Positions 44,297 through 53,845 of a stretch of DNA of 64,000 bases are shown in pieces. A program made the position numbers and the translations under genes. Origin of the DNA: Lutibacter sp. B2 (GTDB lineage: Bacteria; Bacillota; Clostridia; Peptostreptococcales; Thermotaleaceae); the NCBI GenBank assembly GCA_015686845.1, contig JADPRS010000002.1, forward strand, positions 1-64,000, read 5' to 3'. The notes under the pieces are model-generated. The model was not told the DNA's origin. It saw only the letters and a list, made by a program, of their open reading frames with translations, and did not search any database. The stretch's first letter is position 1; every line of letters begins with the position of its first letter.

Positions 44297-44968
44297 TTAT
44301 ATTGATTTTATAGAATAAATATGTATAATTTCTTTTCCGCTATCTTTAATTTTACATATTACTTCCTTTGAAACAACTGTATCCGTTTCTATAATCATAA
44401 AAGCATCTTGTCCTTTACTATGTCTAAACACTCTCATAAACGCCACATTAATTTCAAATTCGTTTAATATTTTTGTAACTTTTGCGATCACACCTGGTTG
44501 ATCTATTTGTCGAACAACTAATGTAGGATATTCTCCCGTAAATTCTACTACTAGTCCATTTATTTGGGTGATCTTTATACTTCCTCCTCCAATGGACGAT
44601 CCTGTAACTTCCGTTTTTTCTCCAACTTTATTAGTCATTATTATTTTAACTGTATTTGGATGTTCATCTCCTAGATCCGTCTTTATAAATTCAAAATTTA
44701 ATCCTTTTTCGCTGGCTATTTCCATAGACATTCTTAAATTTTCATCATTGGGTTCCATCCCTAATATTCCAGCTACTAGTGCTCTATCTGTTCCATGTCC
44801 TCTATATGTTTGAGCAAAGGAACCATGTAGTAAAAATACTACATTTTGTATATCATCTCCTCCTATTTTTGCTGCTACTCTCCCTAATCTTGCGGCTCCC
44901 GCAGTATGAGAACTAGAAGGTCCAATCATACGTGGTCCTATTATATCAAATGCACTGAAATTTTTCAT
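44297..44968 (-). CDS. sdaAB: L-serine dehydratase, iron-sulfur type, beta subunit
   Basis: Beta subunit of the serine dehydratase (223 residues). It has the N-terminal FDIIGPRMIGPSSSHTAGAARLG block (7-29 region, part of the active site with alpha) and a C-terminal ACT domain (about 150-223, LVVRQIDQPGVIAKVTKIL) that may sense an amino acid. GGAGG precedes the ATG. It is cotranscribed with sdaAA. Confidence 0.96.
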   Translation of the reverse strand: MKNFSAFDIIGPRMIGPSSSHTAGAARLGRVAAKIGGDDIQNVVFLLHGSFAQTYRGHGTDRALVAGILGMEPNDENLRMSMEIASEKGLNFEFIKTDLGDEHPNTVKIIMTNKVGEKTEVTGSSIGGGSIKITQINGLVVEFTGEYPTLVVRQIDQPGVIAKVTKILNEFEINVAFMRVFRHSKGQDAFMIIETDTVVSKEVICKIKDSGKEIIHIYSIKSI

Positions 44969-45054
44969 ATTAACCTCCTACTTTTAAGATAACCATTTTA
45001 TTATCTATTATTAATTTTTCTAATTTCATTCTATATCATGCTTATATTTTATAA

Positions 45055-45092
45055 ATATAAAGCATCAGAGCTTAATTTACCCTGATGCTCTA
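45055..45092 (-). terminator. Terminator after ridA
   Basis: Stem AGCATCAG/CTGATGCT with a 13-nt loop, followed on the minus strand by TTTATATTT, 14 nt past the ridA stop. Confidence 0.6.
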
Positions 45093-45103
45093 CATTTATG
45101 AAT

Positions 45104-45484
45104 CTATAAAATCACAGCAATTGCTTCTATTTCAACTCTTACATCCTTTGGTAATCTAGCCACCTCAACGCATGATCTTGCTGGCTTATCATTTGGAAAA
45201 TATTCTGCATAAACCTCATTGATTTTTGAAAACTCATTCATATCCTTAATAAAAACAGTTAACTTTACAGCATTGTCCATTGATGTACCTGCTTGTTCCA
45301 ATATAGCTTTTACATTTTCAAGTGATTGTCTAGCTTGAACCTGAATGTCTCCTTGTGGGATTTCTCCAGTTTCTGGATTAACGGGCATTTGTCCTGAAGT
45401 GTATACCATATTTCCTACAACTACCCCTTGCGAATAGGGTCCTATAGCTGCTGGTGCTTTTTTAGTATCAACGATCTTTTTCAT
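45104..45484 (-). CDS. ridA: RidA family enamine/imine deaminase
   Basis: Hydrolyses reactive 2-aminoacrylate and related imines released by PLP enzymes. The 126-residue protein has the RidA signatures AIGPYSQGV (about 14-22), [10 protein letters not shown], and [21 protein letters not shown] near the C-terminus with the conserved Arg. GGAGGG precedes the ATG. The nearby serine dehydratase generates exactly such intermediates, so placing it here makes metabolic sense. Confidence 0.95.
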   Translation of the reverse strand: MKKIVDTKKAPAAIGPYSQGVVVGNMVYTSGQMPVNPETGEIPQGDIQVQARQSLENVKAILEQAGTSMDNAVKLTVFIKDMNEFSKINEVYAEYFPNDKPARSCVEVARLPKDVRVEIEAIAVIL

Positions 45485-45519
45485 ACTATCCCTCCATACA
45501 TAATTTTTTTTGTACTTTT

Positions 45520-47982
45520 TTATTTTACTACTATATTAACTAATTTTTTTGGCACTGCAATAATTTTTACAATTTGCTTACCTTCTATTGCAGATACTAT
45601 TTTATCATTTACAAGTGCTTCCTTTTCCATTTCCTCTTTGCTTAAATTAGATGAAATCGTCATTCGATCTTTTACTTTTCCATTCACTTGAATGACAATA
45701 TCTATTTCATCTTTTACGATTGCAGCTTCTTCATATTTAGGCCATGCTTGATTATGAACGCTTGTCTCATATCCTAATATACGCCACAATTCTTCTGTAA
45801 TATGAGGTGCAAAAGGAGCGATTAGAATAACCAACGTATCTACAGCTTCTTTTAATAGATCACTATTTTTATTTTCAATTTCTTTATATTTATAAATTTC
45901 ATTTACAAGTTCCATGATTGCACTAATAGCAGTATTAAAATTAAATCTTTCTTCAATATCTTCTGTTACTCTTTTAATGGTATTATGTATTGTATATTTT
46001 AAATGCTTATCTTCTTTTGTCATATTGGATTGTACTTCTTTACAATTTATAGAATCTTTTAATTCTACAACTACTCTCCATACTCTATTTAAGAATCTAT
46101 GGCATCCATCTACACCTGTATCACTCCACTCTAAATCTCTTTCTGGAGGGGCTGCAAATAATATAAACAGTCTTGCTGTATCCGTACCATATTCATCAAT
46201 AATTTCTTTAGGACTTACTACATTTCCTTTTGACTTAGACATCTTAGCACCATCTTTTAAAACCATTCCTTGCGTTAAAAGATTTTCAAATGGTTCTGAA
46301 ACAGGAGAATGGCCAAGTTTATGTAATACTTTTGTAAAAAATCTTGCATAAAGAAGATGTAGTATTGCATGCTCAACACCACCAATGTATTGGTCTACCT
46401 TCATCCAATATTTTGCTTTGTCTTTATTAAATATCTCTATATCATTATTTGCATCTGTATATCTTAAGAAATACCAAGATGAGTCTACAAACGTATCCAT
46501 TGTATCCACTTCTCTTTTAGCTTTCTGCCCACATTTAGGACAGTCTGTATACATAAATTCTTCGCTCGTTGTTAATGGTGACTCTCCTTCACCTGAAAAT
46601 ACTACATCAGTAGGTAGTTTCACTGGTAAATCACTTTCATTTATTGGAACCATTCCACATTGATCACAATATACAATAGGAATTGGTGTGCCCCAATATC
46701 TTTGTCTTGAAATAAGCCAATCTCTTAATCTAAAATTAATTGTTTTCTTTCCTAATCCCGATTCATTTAAATGCTCTACTATTTTTGTACTTGCTTCTTT
46801 ACTTGATAATCCATTGAATTCTCCTGAATTAATCATAACACCGTTACTTGTAAATGCCTCTTCTAAATGATCCAAATCAACCTTATCATCTTCAGGTTTT
46901 ATTACTGGAATAATATCAATATTATATTTTTTTGCAAATGCAAAGTCTCGATCATCATGTGCTGGTACTGCCATAATTGCACCTGTACCATAATCCATAA
47001 GTACATAATTTGCTATATAAACAGGTATTCTTTTTCCATTTAATGGATTAATTGCATACTTACCTAGGAATACACCTTCTTTTTCTACATCCGTAGCAGT
47101 TCTTTCTATTTCAGATAAATGTTGTAATTTATCTTTGAAATTCATTACTTCTTGTTCATATTCTGTTCCCTTTACCCACTCATTTACAAATGGATGCTCC
47201 GGTGCTAAAACCATGTAGGTAACACCAAAAATTGTATCTGGTCGAGTAGTAAATACTTCTAATTTTTTATAAGCGCCTTCAATTTCAAAGTTGACTTCTG
47301 CCCCTACACTTTTTCCAATCCAATTCTTTTGCATTGTCTTAACTTTTTCAGGCCAACCCTTTAACTCTTCTATATCTTTTAATAATTCATCTGCATAATC
47401 AGTTATTTTAAAATACCATTGCTCTAAATCTTTTTTACCAACTAGACTATCACATCTGTCACAGAATCCTCCCACTACCTGCTCATTTGCTAATACAGTT
47501 TCACAAGAAGGACACCAATTTACTGCATATTTCTTTTTATATGCCAATCCATTTTTATAGAATTGTAAAAATATCCATTGAGTCCATTTATAGTAGTCTT
47601 CATGACAAGTAGCTACTTCTCTATTCCAATCATAGCTAAGTCCTAATTGTTTAAATTGATTTCTCATTTCCTCAATGTTTTCCCATGTCCACTTATTTGG
47701 ATGGATGCCATGCTTAATAGCAGCATTCTCAGCAGGTAATCCAAAAGAATCCCAGCCCATTGGATGAAGAACATTATATCCTTTCATCTTTTTAAATCTT
47801 GCAACTACATCCCCTATTGAATAATTTCTAACATGTCCCATATGAAGCTTTCCAGATGGGTAGGGAAACATTTCTAGTACATAATATTTTTCCTTTCCTT
47901 CATCTGATGTCTCAAATGCATTTGTGCTTTCCCAATTTTTTTGCCATCTTTTTTCAATCTCTGAAAAATTATAATGTGTCAT
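45520..47982 (-). CDS. leuS: Leucyl-tRNA synthetase
   Basis: Class I synthetase charging tRNA-Leu. The 820 residues include the HIGH-type HMGH in [15 protein letters not shown] (about 37-51), a CP1 editing domain with TTRPDTIFG and ADHDDRDF-like block (here PAHDDRDFA), KMSKSKGN (about 580-587), and an anticodon-binding domain. A zinc-type CPSCETV...CDRC segment is near 158-180. GGAGGA precedes the ATG. Expression is controlled by a T-box leader (48040-48236) with a CUU specifier. Confidence 0.97.
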   Translation of the reverse strand: MTHYNFSEIEKRWQKNWESTNAFETSDEGKEKYYVLEMFPYPSGKLHMGHVRNYSIGDVVARFKKMKGYNVLHPMGWDSFGLPAENAAIKHGIHPNKWTWENIEEMRNQFKQLGLSYDWNREVATCHEDYYKWTQWIFLQFYKNGLAYKKKYAVNWCPSCETVLANEQVVGGFCDRCDSLVGKKDLEQWYFKITDYADELLKDIEELKGWPEKVKTMQKNWIGKSVGAEVNFEIEGAYKKLEVFTTRPDTIFGVTYMVLAPEHPFVNEWVKGTEYEQEVMNFKDKLQHLSEIERTATDVEKEGVFLGKYAINPLNGKRIPVYIANYVLMDYGTGAIMAVPAHDDRDFAFAKKYNIDIIPVIKPEDDKVDLDHLEEAFTSNGVMINSGEFNGLSSKEASTKIVEHLNESGLGKKTINFRLRDWLISRQRYWGTPIPIVYCDQCGMVPINESDLPVKLPTDVVFSGEGESPLTTSEEFMYTDCPKCGQKAKREVDTMDTFVDSSWYFLRYTDANNDIEIFNKDKAKYWMKVDQYIGGVEHAILHLLYARFFTKVLHKLGHSPVSEPFENLLTQGMVLKDGAKMSKSKGNVVSPKEIIDEYGTDTARLFILFAAPPERDLEWSDTGVDGCHRFLNRVWRVVVELKDSINCKEVQSNMTKEDKHLKYTIHNTIKRVTEDIEERFNFNTAISAIMELVNEIYKYKEIENKNSDLLKEAVDTLVILIAPFAPHITEELWRILGYETSVHNQAWPKYEEAAIVKDEIDIVIQVNGKVKDRMTISSNLSKEEMEKEALVNDKIVSAIEGKQIVKIIAVPKKLVNIVVK

Positions 47983-48039
47983 ATAAATCCTCCTCTTAAA
48001 GTTTATACTAATTTTACATATAACAAAAAGATACCCAGA

Positions 48040-48236
48040 AAATTTCCCGTCCCATAGTAGGGACGAGGAACTCCCCGCGGTACCACCCTAATTGACATAT
48101 AATGTCCTCTTTCATAGTTTGTAAAGGTAACTAACCTATTTGATCGAGGTAAGTTCAAATGCTCACTTTATCGATTCACACCAACCATCGACTCTCTTAA
48201 AAAGCTACACATTCTACTACTCCCCTGTTTTTATAT
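48040..48236 (-). promoter_or_regulatory. T-box leader of leuS (specifier CUU, Leu)
   Basis: Minus-strand leader with Stem I base GGGGAGTAGTAG near 48210-48226. A specifier loop of pattern GAA-CTT-ACC holds the codon CTT at 48151-48153, a leucine codon that fits leuS. The conserved T-box AGGGTGGTACCGCG is at 48076-48089, and a terminator stem CGTCCC/GGGACG is at 48048-48065. Uncharged tRNA-Leu would favour the antiterminator and raise leuS. A promoter probably lies in or before the 3' end of rsfS. Confidence 0.92.
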
Positions 48237-48240
48237 TTAT

Positions 48241-48594
48241 TTATAAACTATCAGCATCAATGAATTCAGCATCTTTCCATGCTCTTTCTATATTGTAAAA
48301 ATATCTCTCTTCTTCTACAAAAACGTGTACTACAATATCTATATAATCTAATAAAATCCATTTCCCCTCATTATGTCCTTCTTTATGATTTACAAAAATT
48401 CCCATAGATTCTAATTTTTCTTCTATTTCGTCAGCAATTGCTTTCACTTGTCTGTTAGATGTTCCATGTGCAATGACAAAATAATCTGTAAAATTAGATA
48501 TACCCTTTAAATCTAACACCTTAGTTTCTTGTCCTTTTTTATCATCTATAGCATTAATCATCTCTTTTATTGTCTCTTTTGATGTTTTTATCAT
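48241..48594 (-). CDS. rsfS: Ribosomal silencing factor RsfS
   Basis: Binds L14 on the 50S subunit and blocks joining with 30S under low nutrients. The 117 residues contain the DUF143 core LKGISNFTDYFVIAHGTSNRQVKAIADEI-type block (about 24-52), and GHNEGKWILLDYIDIVVHVF. GGAGG precedes the ATG. It lies in the nadD-yqeK-LCP-rsfS row, an order seen in many Firmicutes. leuS follows through its T-box leader. Confidence 0.96.
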   Translation of the reverse strand: MIKTSKETIKEMINAIDDKKGQETKVLDLKGISNFTDYFVIAHGTSNRQVKAIADEIEEKLESMGIFVNHKEGHNEGKWILLDYIDIVVHVFVEEERYFYNIERAWKDAEFIDADSL

Positions 48595-48686
48595 ATAAAG
48601 CCTCCTAATTATCTATAATATTAACCCTATTTACAAATAAAATCAATACTAACATTATATAAATTATTTATTATATTAGCAATGCA

Positions 48687-48713
48687 AATCAATAAATATA
48701 ATATTTATTGATT
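48687..48713 (-). repeat. Inverted repeat at the LCP gene stop
   Basis: Arms AATCAATAAAT/ATTTATTGATT with a 5-nt loop overlap the stop codon of the LCP-family gene. No U-tract follows on the minus strand, so termination is doubtful. The rest of 48595-48704 is AT-rich with nothing else recognised. Confidence 0.4.
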
Positions 48714-49637
48714 ATTCTCCTTAGATTCATTTCTTTTAAATATCTCATCTAACATTTTTTGTGTTTTATCCATGTCTGGAATATAATATGATATTTTATC
48801 AATTGCCTTTGCTTCACCTGGAACAGTGTACATATGAATATCTTCCATATTTATTTCCTTAGCCAACATAGCATAGTAAGTCATTTTAGAAATCGGTATA
48901 TCTGTTTGTACATATGTTTTAAACGTTTTTAATAGTGTAGGTAACTTTATTATTGTTTGAGGTTGCATCATTTTTTTTGATAATGCCTTCAAAAACTCAT
49001 GCTGTGCCTCAATTCTTCCTAAATCTTGATTTTTATATCCTTTTCTAAACCGGACAAACTGCATTGCTTTATTACTATCTAGAATTTGTTTGCCCTTTTT
49101 AAGATTAATTTTAAGAGGAGGTTTTGCATATGGATCATAATATTTCATATCCATGGGAACATCTACCTCTATGCCTCCTATATCATCAATGATTTTTGAT
49201 AATCCTTTATAATTTATTTTAACATAATAATTTACAGGTACAGAAAGAAAATCCTTCACTGTTTTTACAGACAAATCTACGCCACCATAAGCATGTGCAT
49301 GATTTATCTTTTCTTGCTTCTTTCGGCCTCTAATAACAGTTCGCGTATCTCTAGGTATAGAAATAATATCTACTTTCTTTTCTTTTATATCAAAGGTTGC
49401 TAACATCATTGTATCTGTTCTAGCATTTTGTGCACTTTTAAAGTCTTCTGCATCTACCCCTAGTATTAAAACATTCACTCTCTCATTTTTATTAGAATCA
49501 ATACGATCAGTTTTAACGATTTCAGAATTACTAGACTCTTTTTTTTCTACACTATGTAAAAATATATAAGTTCCAGTGCTCATAACCAAAACAAAACAAA
49601 AAAAAGCTACTACTAATACGTTTAGAAATTTTTTCAT
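48705..49637 (-). CDS. LytR-CpsA-Psr (LCP) family protein
   Basis: Membrane-anchored enzyme expected to attach wall polymers to peptidoglycan. The 310 residues have an N-terminal transmembrane segment (about 6-29) and the LCP domain from about 53, with ILGVDAEDF, RTDTMMLATFD (about 77-87), ISIPRDTRTVI (about 98-108) and the RFRKGYKNQDLGRIEAQHEFL block (about 196-216) with phosphate-binding arginines. GGGAGG precedes the ATG. It lies 12 nt after yqeK. Its substrate is not known; the rhamnose genes in the window suggest a surface polysaccharide. Confidence 0.92.
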   Translation of the reverse strand: MKKFLNVLVVAFFCFVLVMSTGTYIFLHSVEKKESSNSEIVKTDRIDSNKNERVNVLILGVDAEDFKSAQNARTDTMMLATFDIKEKKVDIISIPRDTRTVIRGRKKQEKINHAHAYGGVDLSVKTVKDFLSVPVNYYVKINYKGLSKIIDDIGGIEVDVPMDMKYYDPYAKPPLKINLKKGKQILDSNKAMQFVRFRKGYKNQDLGRIEAQHEFLKALSKKMMQPQTIIKLPTLLKTFKTYVQTDIPISKMTYYAMLAKEINMEDIHMYTVPGEAKAIDKISYYIPDMDKTQKMLDEIFKRNESKENNQ

Positions 49638-49649
49638 TTTTGCCTCCCA

Positions 49650-50228
49650 TTAAAAATCTTTTAATTTCATCAAAATATCATTTCTAGCTGTAATAGTCAA
49701 TGGGTGTATTAATTCACCTTTTAAAATCACATAATTAATAGTATGATCAAAGGCACTTATTAAAGCATGGTCTATATTTTCAAAAGCATCACTTCGAATA
49801 TTTTCTACGCCTTCAAAATTTCTATTTGGTTCTATATAGTCTGCTAAATATATTATTTTTTCCATCAATGTCATATTACCCCTACCAGTAGTATGATATC
49901 TAATCGCATTAATTATTTCATCATCTTTTATATTAAAATCCTTTTTGATTAGTTCGGCTCCTACAAATCCATGTAATAATCCTTTTTGATTTATGAATAC
50001 ATCATCTATGCTTATCTCAAATTCTTTTGCACAACAACGCAATTCATTATCACTTAAATTTTTAGCATAATCATGAAGCAATCCTGCTATACTTACCTGT
50101 TCACAAGAAACACCATAAATTTTTGCAAGTTCTACAGCTGTACGTTCAACACCTAAAGAGTGAATGTATCTTTTATGTTTTAATCTATTTTTAAGTACGC
50201 TTTTTATTTCCTCTAAATTAACGCTCAT
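49650..50228 (-). CDS. yqeK: HD-domain hydrolase YqeK
   Basis: Hydrolase of symmetric dinucleoside tetraphosphates (Ap4A) by family assignment. The 192-residue HD-domain protein shows the metal-binding residues in YIHSLGVERTA, LLHDYAKNLS, AIRYHTTGRGNM and ADYIEPNR. ATG 50228 follows GAGGAG by 7 nt. It lies 13 nt after nadD, the usual pairing. Confidence 0.93.
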   Translation of the reverse strand: MSVNLEEIKSVLKNRLKHKRYIHSLGVERTAVELAKIYGVSCEQVSIAGLLHDYAKNLSDNELRCCAKEFEISIDDVFINQKGLLHGFVGAELIKKDFNIKDDEIINAIRYHTTGRGNMTLMEKIIYLADYIEPNRNFEGVENIRSDAFENIDHALISAFDHTINYVILKGELIHPLTITARNDILMKLKDF

Positions 50229-50241
50229 AATACAGCTCCTC

Positions 50242-50895
50242 TTATACATATAGATTATTTTTATATATATAATATTCTACAGGCTCTGGTAACAAATATT
50301 TAATTGATTGTTTGTTTTTTATTCGATACCTTATATCTGTGGAGGATATTGCTAAAACAGGAATATCTATTTTTTGGATAAAAGTATTATAATTTTTATA
50401 TAATTCATGAATTTTTTCATCTACTTCTTTTAATGAATGACCAGGTCTAGTTGCTGCAACAAACTTACATAATTTAGATAAATCATCAACATTCTTCCAA
50501 GTATCTAATTGGCAAATTGCATCCGCACCAGTAATAAAATATAGTTCTGTATCCTTTGGATACATCTCTTTTAATTTTTTGATTGTATTTATGGTATATG
50601 ATATTTCATTACTTTCGATTTCTATTTTCGAAACCTCAAAACAAGGGTTTGTCACCGTTGCTAACAAGGTCATAAAATATCGATGTTTACTATCTATTAT
50701 ATTCCTATTTGATTTATGGGGCGGAGTTCCAGTAGGTATAAATAAAACCTTATCCAGCTTATATTTGCATCTAATTTGTTCCGCAATTACAAGATGTCCA
50801 TTATGGATAGGATCAAATGTGCCTCCCATAATACCAATTTTTTTATATCTATTAACATATTGATCTGCAATGTCTACCTGACTAAAAGCCGACAT
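50242..50895 (-). CDS. nadD: Nicotinate-nucleotide adenylyltransferase
   Basis: Adenylates NaMN to NaAD in NAD synthesis. The 217-residue protein has the nucleotidyltransferase motif GGTFDPIHNGH (about 24-34) and the C-terminal ISSTDIR block (about 189-195). The ribosome-binding site GGAGG is 9 nt before ATG 50895. This gives about 16 extra residues ahead of the usual MKKIGIMGGTFD start; an unusual but well-supported extension. Confidence 0.95.
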   Translation of the reverse strand: MSAFSQVDIADQYVNRYKKIGIMGGTFDPIHNGHLVIAEQIRCKYKLDKVLFIPTGTPPHKSNRNIIDSKHRYFMTLLATVTNPCFEVSKIEIESNEISYTINTIKKLKEMYPKDTELYFITGADAICQLDTWKNVDDLSKLCKFVAATRPGHSLKEVDEKIHELYKNYNTFIQKIDIPVLAISSTDIRYRIKNKQSIKYLLPEPVEYYIYKNNLYV

Positions 50896-51012
50896 ATTTA
50901 TCTTCCTCCAAATTATTTATTCTACATTATTATATTACCACATTTAAATATTGATTATATACTAAAATAAAAATCTAACTTGATTTAGATCCTATTATTA
51001 ATACTAGATAAA

Positions 51013-51036
51013 CAAAAATCGAGTATACACTCGACC
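51013..51036 (-). terminator. Terminator after yhbY
   Basis: Hairpin TCGAGT/ACTCGA with a GTAT loop, extended by flanking A/T pairs, and a TTTTTG tail on the minus strand. Confidence 0.75.
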
Positions 51037-51042
51037 TTTTGT

Positions 51043-51339
51043 TTATTTTGGTAGCTCTATTTGAGAATCTTCTTTTGCTTCTCTATAAATAACAAACTTA
51101 TTACCAATTGCTTGAACAAATTCAGCATTTGTTAATCTAGCCACCTCATTTGCAGCTTCTTTTGTATCCAATAGGCTTGTTTCTAATATGTTTATTTTCA
51201 CCAATTCTCTTACCTCAAGTGCATCATCTAACTGATTAATGAAATTTTCTGTTATTCCACTTTTACCAATTTGCGTAATAGGTTTTATCGAATTTGCTAA
51301 ACGTTTTAAATGGCTTCTTTGTTTCCCTGTTAATTTCAT
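51043..51339 (-). CDS. yhbY: CRM-domain RNA-binding protein YhbY
   Basis: A 98-residue single CRM/YhbY-domain protein associated with 50S precursor assembly. It has the GKQRSHLKRLANSIKP start and the conserved GKSGIT loop (about 26-31). ATG 51339 is preferred, with GGAGG 10 nt upstream; a TTG two codons earlier is the alternative. It follows obg by 21 nt, a common pairing in Firmicutes. Confidence 0.94.
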   Translation of the reverse strand: MKLTGKQRSHLKRLANSIKPITQIGKSGITENFINQLDDALEVRELVKINILETSLLDTKEAANEVARLTNAEFVQAIGNKFVIYREAKEDSQIELPK

Positions 51340-51360
51340 ATTCAAATTGCCTCCATATGC

Positions 51361-52641
51361 TTACTCATAATATTCAAATTCAAAGTCAAATATCTTTACT
51401 ATTTCTCCATCTTGTATTCCTAACGCTCGTAATTTTTCCACAATTCCTTTTTTGATTAAGAAGTTTTGGAAATATCTTAGAGACTCCATATCTTCGAAAT
51501 TAGTAGAGTTAAATAATTTTTCTATAACTGGACCTTCTAAAATATAGTAATCTTCTTCTTTTCTAACGATAATATCGTTTTTCTTATCATCCTTTACAGC
51601 ATAATACTTAAAGCTTTCTTTTTCATCTACCATTGGCTCAGCTTCTATTTGTTCTAATTGCTCTGCTACATATCTCATTAATTCTTGTAATCCCTTATTC
51701 GTTGCAGCAGAAACTGGAAATACTTTTATTCCCAATTTATTCATTTCCAATTCAAATTTAGTATATTGCTCATCTGATTGTAATAAATCTATCTTATTCG
51801 CAACAACTACTTGTGGCTTTTTAGCTAAAAGTTCTGTATGTTGTTCCAACTCTTTGTTTATTGTATTGAAATCCTCAAATGGATCTCTACCTTCAATTCC
51901 TGCAATATCTACTACATGAATAAGTAGTTTTGTTCTCTCAACATGTCGTAAAAATGCTAATCCTAAACCAATTCCTTTATGAGCACCTTCTATTAATCCT
52001 GGAATATCTGCTAATACAAAACTACTTTTATCGATTTCAACAACGCCTAAATTTGGTTTAATCGTTGTAAAATGATAATTTGCAATCTTAGGCTTAGCAC
52101 TAGTTACAGTAGCCAACATTGTTGATTTGCCTACATTAGGAAAACCTACCAAACCTACATCTGCAAGAAGTTTTAGTTCCAAAACAATAAATCTTTCTTC
52201 TCCAACACTTCCTCCTTCTGCAAAGTTTGGTGCTTGTCTTGTAGAAGTTGTAAAGTGTGTGTTTCCTCTTCCACCTCTTCCACCTTTTGCAATTATGGCC
52301 TGTTGTCCATGTTCTGTTAAATCTTCCATAATCAAATTCGTACTCTCATCTCTTACAATTGTGCCAGGTGGTACTTTTAAAATTAAATCTTTTGCATCTT
52401 TTCCATACATTTTTTTCCTTTTTCCATGTTCGCCAGGTTCCGCAATGTATTTTCTTTTATAACGGAAATCCATGAGTGTTCGTAACCCCTCATCTACTTC
52501 AATAATAATATTTCCACCATGGCCACCATCGCCACCATCTGGACCCCCAGCTGGAATATATTTTTCTTTACGGAAAGACAAACATCCATTTCCGCCATTT
52601 CCACCTTTTATAAATATCTTGGCATTATCTACAAACATCAT
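51361..52641 (-). CDS. obg: GTPase Obg/CgtA
   Basis: Ribosome-associated GTPase acting in late 50S assembly and stress response. The 426 residues have the Gly-rich Obg fold (about 1-158, GGNGGNGCLSFRREK-like), a G domain with GFPNVGKST (about 166-174), DIPGLIEGA and NKIDLL. The C-terminal OCT domain extends to the end. Two ATGs are adjacent at the start (52641 and 52638). It lies in the rplU-prp-rpmA-obg region. Confidence 0.97.
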   Translation of the reverse strand: MMFVDNAKIFIKGGNGGNGCLSFRKEKYIPAGGPDGGDGGHGGNIIIEVDEGLRTLMDFRYKRKYIAEPGEHGKRKKMYGKDAKDLILKVPPGTIVRDESTNLIMEDLTEHGQQAIIAKGGRGGRGNTHFTTSTRQAPNFAEGGSVGEERFIVLELKLLADVGLVGFPNVGKSTMLATVTSAKPKIANYHFTTIKPNLGVVEIDKSSFVLADIPGLIEGAHKGIGLGLAFLRHVERTKLLIHVVDIAGIEGRDPFEDFNTINKELEQHTELLAKKPQVVVANKIDLLQSDEQYTKFELEMNKLGIKVFPVSAATNKGLQELMRYVAEQLEQIEAEPMVDEKESFKYYAVKDDKKNDIIVRKEEDYYILEGPVIEKLFNSTNFEDMESLRYFQNFLIKKGIVEKLRALGIQDGEIVKIFDFEFEYYE

Positions 52642-52738
52642 ATATCACCCTTAGTCATATATTCAATATACTTTTTATTATTAATATATCTCATATTCAT
52701 TATACACACTTTTTAATATTTTAATCTATATAATCATA

Positions 52739-52764
52739 AAACCCATGCCATTAGCATGGGTTTT
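52739..52764 (-). terminator. Terminator after rpmA
   Basis: Perfect stem AAACCCATGC/GCATGGGTTT with a 5-nt loop, 3 nt past the rpmA stop. The minus-strand tail is TTATGATT, a short U-tract. It separates rpmA from obg. Confidence 0.75.
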
Positions 52765-52766
52765 TA

Positions 52767-53063
52767 TTATTTTGCTACTACAGTTTTAGGATATACACTT
52801 ACTTGCTTTTTATCCTTACCTTTTCTTTCAAATTTAACTATTCCCTCTATCGTTGCGAAAAGAGTATCATCGCCACCCTTTCCTACATTGTTTCCAGGAT
52901 GAATTTTAGTTCCTCTTTGACGTACAAGAATACTTCCGCCACTAACTAATTGTCCGTCAGCTCTTTTGACACCAAGTCTTTTCGCTGCACTATCACGACC
53001 ATTTTTAGAGCTACCTACTCCTTTTTTACTTGCAAATAGCTGAAGGTTGATATTAAATAACAT
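52767..53063 (-). CDS. rpmA: Ribosomal protein L27 with cleavable N-terminus
   Basis: 50S protein near the peptidyl-transferase centre. The 98-residue precursor starts [10 protein letters not shown] and then [15 protein letters not shown]. In Firmicutes the extension before the Ala is removed by the protease Prp. The expected cut is after Phe10. The gene for Prp is directly upstream (stop at 53067), a normal rplU-prp-rpmA operon. GGAGG precedes the ATG. Confidence 0.97.
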   Translation of the reverse strand: MLFNINLQLFASKKGVGSSKNGRDSAAKRLGVKRADGQLVSGGSILVRQRGTKIHPGNNVGKGGDDTLFATIEGIVKFERKGKDKKQVSVYPKTVVAK

Positions 53064-53066
53064 TAC

Positions 53067-53396
53067 TTACACCTCCTCGTCATATAACTGTATATAGCTA
53101 CTATACATTCCTTGCGTTCCTTTTATTCCAATCAACATGGTATTTAATATTAGATTCGCTTTTTCTCGCAAATCCTTTGTAATAGAAGGCAATTCACAAG
53201 ACAACCACCCGTCCTTTATATCATACAATATGTCAATAGAAAGCAACTCATGCAATGCCAATAGCGTAGTTTGAGCAAGTATCGATATGCTGGCACAAAC
53301 AATATCTTCGCCATGTTGTGCCGCATTCGCATGCCCTTCAATATAATATTTAACGATATTATTTTCTTTATCTCGTTCAATATGAATTTTAATCAT
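53067..53396 (-). CDS. prp: Ribosomal-processing cysteine protease Prp
   Basis: Cleaves the N-terminus of L27, required for ribosome assembly in Firmicutes. The 109 residues contain the catalytic pair in EGHANAAQHGEDIVCASIS: His21-23 region and Cys34. It lies between rplU and rpmA with 14 and 3 nt spacing. The ribosome-binding site is weak, so translation may be coupled to rplU. Confidence 0.95.
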   Translation of the reverse strand: MIKIHIERDKENNIVKYYIEGHANAAQHGEDIVCASISILAQTTLLALHELLSIDILYDIKDGWLSCELPSITKDLREKANLILNTMLIGIKGTQGMYSSYIQLYDEEV

Positions 53397-53410
53397 ATCA
53401 TCAAACTGCC

Positions 53411-53722
53411 TTATCCAACAATTTTATCAATTGTTATTTTTGTAAACGGTTGACGATGTCCTTGTTTCTTTCTATAGTCTTTTTTAGCTTTGTACTTAAA
53501 TACTATAACTTTTTTAGCTTTTCCATTTTCAACTACAGTTGCAGAAACCTTCGCACCTTCAACAGCTGGTGTTCCTACAGTTAGTTGTCCTTCTTTTGAT
53601 ACAACTAATACTTTATCAAATTCTACAGTTGATCCTTCTGTTACGTCTAATTTTTCAACGAATAAAGTATCACCTTCTTGAACTCTATATTGCTTTCCAC
53701 CTGTTTCAATAATTGCGTACAT
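53411..53722 (-). CDS. rplU: Ribosomal protein L21
   Basis: 50S assembly protein (103 residues) starting [18 protein letters not shown] and containing the [20 protein letters not shown]-terminal signature. ATG 53722 has GAGGAGG upstream; the longer frame (to 53752) lies in the leader. It heads rplU-prp-rpmA. A structured leader (53733-53815) suggests autoregulation. Confidence 0.97.
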   Translation of the reverse strand: MYAIIETGGKQYRVQEGDTLFVEKLDVTEGSTVEFDKVLVVSKEGQLTVGTPAVEGAKVSATVVENGKAKKVIVFKYKAKKDYRKKQGHRQPFTKITIDKIVG

Positions 53723-53732
53723 AATTACACCT

Positions 53733-53815
53733 CCTCGAACCAAACTCGCCAAATGCTAGGTAACATACTGTTTTTAACCCGATTTGAGCGGCTACTTACA
53801 AGTATACATGTTATC
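53733..53815 (-). promoter_or_regulatory. Probable L21 leader
   Basis: Minus-strand 5' UTR with the blocks GTAGCCGCTCAAATCGGGTT and CCTAGCATTTGGCGAG just before the ribosome-binding site. This resembles the conserved L21 leader of Firmicutes (Rfam family L21_leader), where L21 is thought to bind its own mRNA. Recognition here is by pattern memory; a covariance search would decide. Confidence 0.6.
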
Positions 53816-53836
53816 ATAATTCATTTTAAAAGTCAA
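53808..53836 (-). promoter_or_regulatory. Promoter for rplU-prp-rpmA
   Basis: Minus-strand TTGACT (53831-53836) and TAACAT (53808-53813) with 17-nt spacing, just upstream of the L21 leader. Confidence 0.6.
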
Positions 53837-53845
53837 CATTAATGG

